Assembly: GCF_020283565.1 (NCBI RefSeq) | Contig: NC_060061.1 | Span: 27,379,362 to 27,443,361, forward strand | Length of the DNA stretch: 64,000 bases | Reading direction: 5' to 3' | From: Trifolium pratense | Taxonomy: Eukaryota; Streptophyta; Magnoliopsida; Fabales; Fabaceae | Shown: positions 55,885 to 64,000 of the stretch, in pieces | How the letters are laid out: every line of letters begins with the position of its first letter | How positions within the stretch are numbered: the first letter of the stretch is position 1 | Translations under genes and position numbers: made by a program | The notes under the pieces: generated by a model | Database searches by the model: none | What the model was told of the DNA's origin: nothing | What the model saw: the letters and a program-made list of their open reading frames with translations, nothing else

Positions 55885-58800
55885 ATTTTAAGACGTTTCT
55901 TTTCTGCCATGTCTACCGAAGAAATTACTGGCTCAAATTATGATATTGTTGACTAGAACAAACCGTTTCGGTTTGAAGGAAATCACTTCAAATATTGGCA
56001 ACAAAAAAATTATGCTTTTGTAATAACAACAGAGTTGCTATTGTTTTGAAGAAAGATATTCCAATTTTACTTTAAAAAGAGAACATGCTAATAAGGATAA
56101 AAATGGCTAAATAATATTCCCTCAAATGTCTGATAACATGTCTTCGCATTGAAGAAGAAGCTAGAAAGCAAGATCAGAAAAATGAAGTGTTTGTTGTCTT
56201 GAACAACAACACTAAAAAAAAATTCACATGTCTGAAGCCAACCGGCAAATTTTTCGAGAATCAGAAACATACTGTGAATAAAAACTTAAGATGTGAGGTT
56301 GTTGATACCTTGTTTGGAAACAATAAAAATGATGTGATATGTTGTTGTGCACACATATAACTAGTACACATACAATTAGAAACAAAGGAAAATAAGCTCC
56401 TTCAATCTTAATTCCCTTTCACATGCTATTTTAATATGTTAAAATTAAGTTGATGGCTAGCAATATAGTTTTCAAGTTTAACTACGAAACAATGAGTTAT
56501 GTATGCTGTCAAGTTCATTTGTTAGAGGCATAGTGTATGACTGAATTTTATAAAGAGCATGAAATAATTCTTGTAAGAACATACCTAAATTTTTTTTTTG
56601 AAATGAATGCTAAGGCTGATATATAGAATAAAAAAATTGGAATTTTTACTGAGTCAGTGTTGTTAATTTCGGCACTGCACTTTATTGTTGAAGGAAAAAA
56701 TTTAATTAACTAATTGTTAATTTTGTGCTACATAGAGTACCTAAGTACAAGAACAAAATTTCTACTTTTGAAATTTTGAAGAAAAGACAATTTAATTTGT
56801 CTTATTTTAGAACTTGAGTTTATCTGGCCTATGTTCAAATTCCAGAAACCAAGAGAGTTAAACTCACTAGTAGAGCCTATGAAAATATACTCATTGAGTA
56901 TATAATTAACCGTAAAGCTTATAGGTTTTATGACCTAAACGCTAAAATGATCATAGAATCAAATTATGTTGATTTCTATGAAAATGAATTTCTCTTTAAA
57001 TTGAGAAATAGTGGGGGCACTAGTGGGGGTATTGCGACTGATCACATTTCAGTGATCAGAAGCAGTGATGAGAACATCGAACTAGATGTTATGGAACCTC
57101 GAAGAGGTAAGATAGCAATAGTTGCTAAAGAGTGTGAACCTAGTTACATGGTTTATACAATCGAAGAGAATCTAACTAGCTTTCAAGTCTTCCTTGAAGG
57201 TTTATATATGGCAAGAGGCCATAAAAGAGAAGATAGATTCTTTAGGATCTAACAATACATGACATTTGAAAGAATTGCTTCCTGAGTACAAATAAATGAA
57301 TTTTGAAAAAGAATCTAAAACCTTATGAAACTTTTGATAAATACAAGGCTCACCTTGTAGCCATTGGTTTTAGATAAAGAAAAAATATATATAGATTTCT
57401 TCAACACTTTTTCTCCTATATAAGAATGACATCCATAATGGTACTAAAATTTCTTGATGTTATTTATAACTGAATAGTACACCAAATGGATGTCAAAACT
57501 GGTTTTCATTTGTTTTTACGATGACTGGAAGAAGAAATTTATTTGGAACAACCTGAATATTTTGTAACTCATGGGTGGCAAGAAAACTAAAGTCTATAAG
57601 GTATATAGTACTTTGTATGGTCTTAAATAAGCCATAAGAAATGTCATGAAAAGTTTGACAATTTGATGATGTCAAATGAATTAAAAGTGACAAATGTATT
57701 TACTATAAACTAGTAAATAGCATTTGCATTATCATATGTCTCTATGTAAATGATTTACTTGTTAGAGCAAACATTCATGTTGTGAATGGAGTGAAATCAT
57801 TGTTGTCTAACAACTTTGATAAGAAAGAGTTCGAAAAGGTAGATGTAATCTTAGTTATTAAGATTATTAACTCATAAATGAGAATTCTTTAAATCAATCT
57901 CACTATGTTGAGAAGATCTTTAAGAAGTACAAGTAAACGTACTTTCACACCTTACGATCCAAGTGTAAACTTATTTAAGAGCACTGGTGAATGTGTTAAA
58001 CAAATTGAGTATGTGAGCAACATTGGCAGACTTTGGTATGTCATTGATTGTATTAGACCCGACATTGTAAATGTCGTGGTACTGTTGTGCAGGTTTATCA
58101 GTAAACCTAATAATGAGCATTGGTATGCTATTGAGAAGTTCATGAGATACCTTAAAAGGACCATGAATCTTATATTATATTAGCAGAGATTTCCTGTTTT
58201 ACTTGAATGATACAGTGATGTAAATCGGAATATATTATCATAAGATTCCAAAACAACTAGTAGCTATATTTACTATAGTAGAGAAACTGTATCTTGGAAA
58301 TCAAAGAATCATACCATATTGGCTCTGTCTACTATGGAGTCTGAAATGGTAGCATTCACGACTTTAAATAAAGTAGCAAGATGGTTAAGATACTTGCTAG
58401 CTGAGATTCCTTTATGGAATAATCTATGCCAGATGTGTTGATCCATTGCGATAGTACCGCGACTATTGCATAAATTGAGAACCGTTATTATAACGGTAAG
58501 AGACGTCAAATAAGAAGAAAGCACAGCATAGAGAGAAAGTTACTCTCTAAGAGAGCTGTAAGAATGGGTCATGTACACACTGATAAAAGTTTAGCAGATC
58601 CTTTGACGAAAGGAATAGCTAAAAATGAAGTCCATAATACATCAAAGAAGATGAGACTAATGCCTATGAATTGCTCATAATGGTAACCCAACCTAAAAGA
58701 CTGGAGATCCCAAGAATTAGGTTCCAATGGGTAAACAACAAGTTGTGAGTGGTAGGAAATGATCATGCAAGTTAAGAAGCATGAATCCTGAAGCGGAAGT

Positions 58801-59195
58801 GAAAGGATGAGATAATAGAAACTCTTAATGAGATCTATACTCTGATATGAGTGGAGTACCAAGCTTCAGGAGTACTCCAGATAGACTCACCTATATGAAT
58901 GTGGAACTGAGGTCGGTTCCTATGGAGTTTTGAGGCGAATTCCTAGAGCATTCATGAAACCGGGATACACGTGCAGGGCCATTAAAGCACGGGCTTTTAA
59001 GATACACCTTAAGAGAGGTTGTGTGCAGGTTTGAGAAAAATCTGAGATAGAGTTCAAGACAAGCGTCACTCTTGTTAAATCAGGCTCTTACTTGCTATGT
59101 GAAGGTTCAAGACAAGCGTCACATTTGCTTATGCACAATCTTATCGAAGCGTCCTACGCTATTTTGGAATTTTCTTTTAAATTCAAGTGGGGGAT
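55885..59195 (+). pseudogene. Remnant gag and RT/RNase H of the decayed copia element
   Basis: At 55909 an ATG opens M-S-T-E-E-I-T-G, soon stopped, followed by K-P-F-R-F-E-G-N-H-F-K-Y-W-Q-Q-K, a copia gag motif. From about 56830, pieces of the pol linker appear, an open stretch 56947-57252, RT pieces (57490-58180, including R-P-D-I-V and N-N-E-H-W-Y-A-I-E-K-F-M-R-Y-L-K-R-T-M-N) and RNase H pieces (58260-58660, including S-W-K-S-K-N-H and M-E-S-E-M-V-A). Protease and integrase are absent, deleted between about 56100 and 56830. Multiple stops and frameshifts make it nonfunctional. Confidence 0.88.
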
Positions 59196-61712
59196 TGTTG
59201 GAACAAAGAGCACAATATTATGTGAATTGAAAATAAAATATTGAGTCCCACATCGGGTACTATAACATATTAGTATGTATTATATACTAATGTCTATTTT
59301 GAGAATAAAAATAATTAAAGTAGACTTATGTTGTCAATAAGAGTAGTAGATATTTAGAGCATGTGTTGCTTAATATTCGGCCACATCACCTTTTACTGAG
59401 TCATGAGCATGATCTCAATCTTATAGGAAACTAGTGGGTGGCAGTTTTACTTCCTATTATTAAGGACGTGTTATCATTAAAGAAGCAAATGTTATTTTTT
59501 TTTAATAACAAAAGTGTGAAATCTTTATGAAAAAAAAACATGATAGAAGGGTTAAGCCTAATTCATAATTAGTAAGGAGTAAGTCTTATGACGGCAGCAA
59601 CAATGAACTCCACGTTCCCAAAATCACCAAAATATGCAAATCCTTTTTCTACTTCAAGCTTCACGTGATATCAAGGGGGAGGCCTTCATTGTCTTGAAAA
59701 GGACTTGCTTATAGAAACCTTCTCTCAGGTTAGTTAATCTCATGTTAAAGTCATGGTTGGTGGTGATGTAAGTATCTTCATGAGTAACTTGTTTGGTACT
59801 TTCTCTCAATGCTCAATTGTTTTAATGATTCGACTGATCTAGGTTATACTACACACATATCTTTTATATTATAAGCTTGTATATACAGGCAAACTCTAAA
59901 CCCTAATTTATTTTCTCTTTTTCCCTCCATTTTATCTTGCAATTTTTATTAAAAAATAATACAATTTTGTTTTGAATAGGATTCGAACCCGCAACCCTTT
60001 TGTGCAAGGCAATATTTCCAACCACTATGGCAAATATACCAATTGTGATTAAAATTATGTGCAATAATTGATAAACACCATCAATTTTAAAAGTATATCA
60101 TATCAAAATTATTGTTGACTATATTATTCATCACGAAATATTTTTATGTCTTTCCTGATCAATGATTTTTTTTCTACCGGATCATAAATTTAGAGAATAA
60201 TTATCATGTGAGATTTAGAAAGTTATTATCACATGTAATTTGGAAAGTTATTATCAAACTCAATTTTGCTAAATCAATTTTTTTTGCAATATACAACCAA
60301 ACACAACCATAGTCATGTCACTAATCACATTCATTATTTTGATTTTAACATTGCAGATTTAATATTAACCGATGATCAATTGATACAATATGCACTAGCA
60401 GACCAATTGTGATTTAAACTATGTCCACAAAGTGTTAAGCTCCATCAACTTTCATAGGAAAGATTTCATACGACAATTAAGCACCATCAATTTTCATTGC
60501 ACAATTTAAACAATTAAAAACCGATAATCTCATATATTATAAGCTTGCTAACATAAGCTAACCCTAAACCAAATTTTTTCCCCTCTCATTTTCTCTTTCT
60601 TTTTATTGCAGCTTTATATTAACAAAATACAGATTTGTCATTGAACCTGCATCCCTTACTCACAATAAAACCTTTCAACCGCTAAAACATGTGCTTCAAT
60701 TATGAAAGAATTTAGGAATCCTAATATGTTAACCCTGTTTTCAATAAATTTGAACGGCGGAATTAATCACAATTTTTATTTATTTATGGATGTCTACTTA
60801 AGTTTATGTTCTTGATTATGTCTTTAATTTTTTTTTAACCTTTAATTATCATCAATTTTTTAACCTTTAGTTATCAGTAATTTTTTTTAATAAGTAAACA
60901 AAACGACGGAATTCCAAAATTATTTAAAAAATATATAAAATATAAAATAAGCACATAAACAAATATAGAATAATTAGTCCATGAAATTTCCTATACTACT
61001 CTTATTGAAAATGCTCTTAGAATTTTTGTATTTTATTTTTTTATTGTTACATATTACACCCAATTAGACCCATGCACCGCATGGGTCAAAGTTCTAGTTA
61101 TTGTTACAAAAATCTAGTTGCAGTGAGTTTGTTTTGATTAACACAAAACATTTTTAAAGTGAAAGTATCATTTAAAGTTAGAATGAATAAACCAGACTCA
61201 TTACATGATTTTTTTCTTGGTTATTCACACTATAAAGATTTATGTTAGACCGAATGTTTAGAATATATTGTTGTGTATTCTGTGTGATATGAGATACTAA
61301 TATTAATATTAGTATTATTATTATGTTATAAGAGTGATCATAGTATCACAGTTCCTTAAAATTTAAGAATGGTCATTGCACCATATTCCCTTTGATTTGA
61401 ATGGTCTTAGTACCATATTAGAATGGTCATAGCACCATATTAGAATGGACTTAAAACCATAGCGCAATGGTTTTTAGTACTATATTTGAGGGTGTAATTC
61501 TTGCCCGATATCTACAGTGCAGTATTTATCGGTATCAGTAGAGAACTGGGCTGTTTTATCCTGGAGATTTCGTGGTTGATCGTCTGCCTTGCACAATTTT
61601 GGGCAGTGCCGCGAAACGTCTTAAAGAAAGCGTATTCACCCGCGACTCAGTCCAGTAATCTCTTCGGTGGCTGAAAAATTATTTTTAACGATTTTGAACC
61701 TCGGAAACAACA
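59196..61712 (+). repeat. 3' LTR of the decayed copia element, interrupted by a Helitron
   Basis: LTR sequence runs 59196-59859, then resumes at 61098 and ends at 61712. Joining the two parts restores the uninterrupted order seen in the left LTR with no loss or duplication at the junction (ACACACATA then TTATTGTTAC). Confidence 0.93.
59860..61097 (+). mobile_element. Non-autonomous Helitron (1238 bp) inside the copia LTR
   Basis: It starts TCTTTTATATTATAAGC and ends with hairpin ACCCATGC-ACC-GCATGGGT (61068-61086), CAAAGTT and CTAG (61094-61097). Comparison with the intact left LTR shows clean insertion between A and T without target duplication, exactly the Helitron mode. No Rep/helicase is present. 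A diverged second copy of the 5' terminal region begins at about 60530 (TCATATATTATAAGCTTG), followed by the same order of motifs (CCCTAAACC, pyrimidine-rich run, TTGAACC(T/C)GCA). A tRNA-like B-box phrase in antisense (GATTCGAACCCGCAACC, 59980-59996) lies in the first unit. Confidence 0.93.
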
Positions 61713-61803
61713 TATCAATTATATATACATATAAAAAAATTACAATGAATCGTTTTTTAAAACAAATTGCCGCATAATCGTGTTGATATTGCATATGAAT
61801 CAA

Positions 61804-62204
61804 GGCTTTTTCTACCATGGAAGAGTGAAGAAAGTGGTGCATGGTGCACAAGTTCCGAATAATAATATAACGAATACGAATTTTACAAAATCCACCGTTG
61901 GATTGAAAGATTATATCATATAGATTATCCATAATTTTTTTTTAGAGAAATTGAAAATCATTTGATATGTTATTGAGACCCATCAAAATTAACGGTATTC
62001 AATAAAAACTCATAAACCGTTAATCTTGACGGGTCTCAATAACATATCAAATGATTTTCAATTTTTCTAAAAAAAAATATGGATGATCTATATGATATAA
62101 TCTTTCAATCCAACGGTGAATTTTGTAAAATTCATATTCGTTATAGTGTTATTGGGAACTTGTGCACCATGCACCACTTCCATCACTCTTTCATGTTAGA
62201 ATTG
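61804..62204. mobile_element. Foldback MITE, family F copy 3 (best preserved, about 400 bp)
   Basis: Left arm: GGAAGAGTGAAGAAAGTGG, TGCATGGTGCACAAGTTCC, ATAACGAATACGAATTTTAC, GTTGGATTGAAAG. Right arm, inverted: AAAGAGTGATGGAAGTGG, TGCATGGTGCACAAGTTCCC, ATAACGAATATGAATTTTAC. The centre has facing TGAGACCCATCAA(A/G)ATTAACGG copies. It is the most symmetric of the three copies. Confidence 0.85.
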
Positions 62205-62370
62205 ACCATCAATCAATCAAATATACACATGCAGTAGCGGAGATAGCTGTGGTCTGGTTGAGCGTGGCCCACCCAAAAAAATTAGGAAATTACTATTATG
62301 CCCATGATAACTTAATAAAATTACATATATATACTTTAAATATTTGTTTGCGCAATTTATTGTTGAATTG

Positions 62371-62450
62371 ATCTTGTAGCCGAGTGGTAGTGATGCAAAG
62401 GGATGTGAGTTCGATCCTTTTCCACCTTGATTTTTGCATTTTTTTATTTT
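62371..62450 (+). mobile_element. tRNA-like SINE head
   Basis: A-box TAGCCGAGTGGTAG (62377-62390) and B-box GAGTTCGATCC (62407-62417) are followed by a T-rich tail. The spacing is shorter than in a functional tRNA and no acceptor stem pairs, so this is a SINE or decayed SINE head. Confidence 0.6.
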
Positions 62451-62895
62451 TGTATTCTAAAAAATATCAACTTTAGAAAGCACCAAAGGGATCTGAACAT
62501 CTGACTTTGTGGAACAAAATAGCAATCAAACCGGGGGTGCTCGCGGTGCGGTTTAGTTCAATTTTGAGCATAAAAGTCATCCTAACCACGAGATAAAAAT
62601 GCATGCGGTTTGGTTTGGTTCGGTTAGATTTTAAAAAGTCATCCAAATCAAACCAATGCGGTTAGGGTTAGTTCGATTTGTGTGGTTTATCAGGATATAA
62701 AAAATTTAACAATATTTCCAACTTGTTACAAAATAAACATATTGTTATAAACTATTCCTAGATAATAGCAAGAATAGAGAAGAATAGATGAAGGAGAGAA
62801 AGAGAAGATAAAATAGATTCTTGTATTATTCTATTCAAGGTGTGTGTTTACATGACAATATAAGTCCTATTTATAGGACAACTAGCGGCCAAACA
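62451..62895. other. Repeat-like intergenic DNA
   Basis: GCGGTTTGGTTTGG and related phrases recur at 62555-62690. Bases about 62740-62885 (TATTTATAGGAC near the end) have the look of an LTR promoter region and might be an LTR remnant of the copia fragment to the right; no partner LTR is in the window. Confidence 0.4.
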
Positions 62896-63111
62896 GTTTG
62901 TGTGATCCGCGTTTTTTATTCTATTAACGTAAATAAATTATAAACAATGGTTTATTATAAGTTTGATTTTTATTTAAACTAATTTGTGTATTTCTATATT
63001 CCCGTTTGTATGATCTGCATTTTTTATTATAGTAACGTATATAAATTGTAAACAGTTGTTTATTATAAATTTGATTTTTATTTAAACTAATCTGGGCATT
63101 TTCAGTTTCCC
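62896..63111. repeat. 108-bp tandem duplication
   Basis: GTTTGTRTGATCYGCRTTTTTTATT at 62896 and 63004 starts two units of about 108 bp which share TTATTATAAGTTTGATTTTTA and ATTTAAACTAAT. Confidence 0.88.
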
Positions 63112-63379
63112 TCAAAATAAAAATTGTAATATAAGTGCATTGGTTCCCACCATAGATAAAGTAACACACTTGTAACACAAATTTATAACACTATTTACCC
63201 TTCCACATCGGAGTTAAATAACATATACACACTTAAATAAAAATTTATAGATTTGGATCCTCTCCAATTTTCCTTATTTTTTCTTAATCTAAGGGTTGGT
63301 TTTTTCTCCTTTTTATTCTTCTTTTTTTGTTGATAAGCAATGCTAGTTGTTAGTATTACAATATAAAATGCATGCATTA

Positions 63380-64000
63380 CAACACGGATGACAGTGACCT
63401 TGAATCACATAGCCCTCAGGTTGTTCCACATAAACAAGTCACCATTAAGAAAAGCTGTCTTTACATCCATTTGATGCACTATAAGTTAGCAGCTGATTGT
63501 GGAAATTTTAGTAACAGGAGAATATGTATCAAAATAGTCAATTTCTTTCTTTTGAGTGTAACCCACAACTACTAATCTAGCCTTAAATTTATCAATGGTT
63601 CCATCAGTTCTTAATTTCTTCCTAAATATCCATTTACATCTAATTGGTTTACTTCCTTTAGGCAAATCAACCAAATCCCAAGTATGATTCGACATGATAG
63701 AATCTAATTCACTATTAATTGCCTCTTTCCAAAAGTTAACAATAGAAGTTACAGCCTCATTATAAGTTTTAGGATCTTCCTCAATGAAAAGTAGATACAA
63801 ATGCATCATTTACTTTATCAACATCATTGTTTTCAATCAAGAAGGCAGTAACAAAATCTGGTCCAAAACTACTTTCTATTCCTTCCTTTTACTTCTTCTA
63901 AGTTCTTTAAATTTGCAACAGAAGAATAAATAGGCAAATGTAAGGGCACTGAAGTAGTATTAGAAGAAGAACTTAATTCATTAACATGTTTAGTTAAAGG
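63380..64000 (-). pseudogene. Decayed Ty1/copia pol fragment running off the right edge
   Basis: Minus frame 63809-63486 encodes the start of the RT region: K-E-A-I-N-S-E-L-D-S-I, H-T-W-D-L-V-D-L-P-K-G, C-K-W-I-F-R-K-K and K-A-R-L-V-V-V-G-Y. A different frame at about 63475-63400 continues Q-M-D-V-K-T-A-F-L-N-G-D-L and then is broken before an E-Q-P-E-G-like segment. The pol linker appears to continue to the window edge. Frameshifts and loss of the catalytic Y-x-D-D part make it a pseudogene. It is different from both other copia elements here. Confidence 0.85.

Larger units (their letters stand above)
54612..61712 (+). mobile_element. Decayed Ty1/copia retrotransposon with TATCA target duplication
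   Basis: Two LTRs (54612-55884; 59196-61712, the latter split by a Helitron) flank a 3.3-kb interior. TATCA is present directly before the left LTR (54607-54611) and directly after the right LTR (61713-61717), a perfect 5-bp duplication. The purine tract AAGTGGGGGAT (59185-59195) directly precedes the right LTR and sets the plus orientation. The interior is riddled with stops and lacks integrase. Confidence 0.93.

Overview
This 64-kb window is plant nuclear DNA, most likely from a papilionoid legume. That placement is an inference from gene structure, AT-rich intergenic DNA and repeat style; no organism marker was read. It is AT-rich, has spliced genes with GT-AG introns, and more than half of it is transposable elements, several nested in one another. 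No prokaryotic system, CRISPR array or viral genome is present.

Four real genes could be rebuilt by joining exons across introns. (1) 7847-13302 (+): eIF2B delta subunit, 7 exons, 640 codons. (2) 16559-20279 (-): a universal-stress-protein (USP) family gene of 4 exons. Its second intron is 2.4 kb and holds a 1052-bp Mutator-type element; the last two exons lie beyond it. (3) 43507-44793 (+): an intronless nepenthesin-type A1 aspartic protease whose two catalytic motifs both read D-I-G instead of D-T/S-G. (4) 45140-51436 (-): a DDX18/Has1-type DEAD-box RNA helicase, 12 exons, 564 codons, all introns phase 0. Genes 3 and 4 converge. At 23923-24035 there is also the 5' stub of an ALY/THO4-like mRNA-export gene, cut off by a retrotransposon.

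Layout. 1-6977: Ty1/copia element (-), two in-frame stops in one otherwise open polyprotein. 7.8-13.3 kb: eIF2B delta. 13.3-16.5 kb: intergenic, with a short LINE tail flanked by a 16-bp target duplication. 16.6-20.3 kb: USP gene. 20.3-23.5 kb: SINEs, MITEs and a GATACG-rich repeat. 23.9-31.1 kb: ALY stub, then a 7-kb LARD-like element (-) with unequal LTRs. 31.8-41.0 kb: dense non-autonomous DNA elements. These include a minus-strand Helitron, a hAT-type MITE carrying a SINE, foldback MITEs, and two copies in opposite orientation of a 1.6-kb foldback element bounded by TA microsatellites and holding an array of short hairpins. 43.5-51.4 kb: protease and helicase. 51.8-52.9 kb: LINE fragment. 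54.6-61.7 kb: decayed copia element with a TATCA duplication and a 1238-bp Helitron inside its 3' LTR. 61.8-64 kb: a third copy of one foldback family, a tRNA-like SINE head, and a decayed copia fragment running off the right edge.

The genes do not form a pathway. They are separate housekeeping or defence/stress-type genes between repeats. The strongest candidate for an undescribed element is the hairpin-array foldback pair (32631-34279 and 39372-40981).
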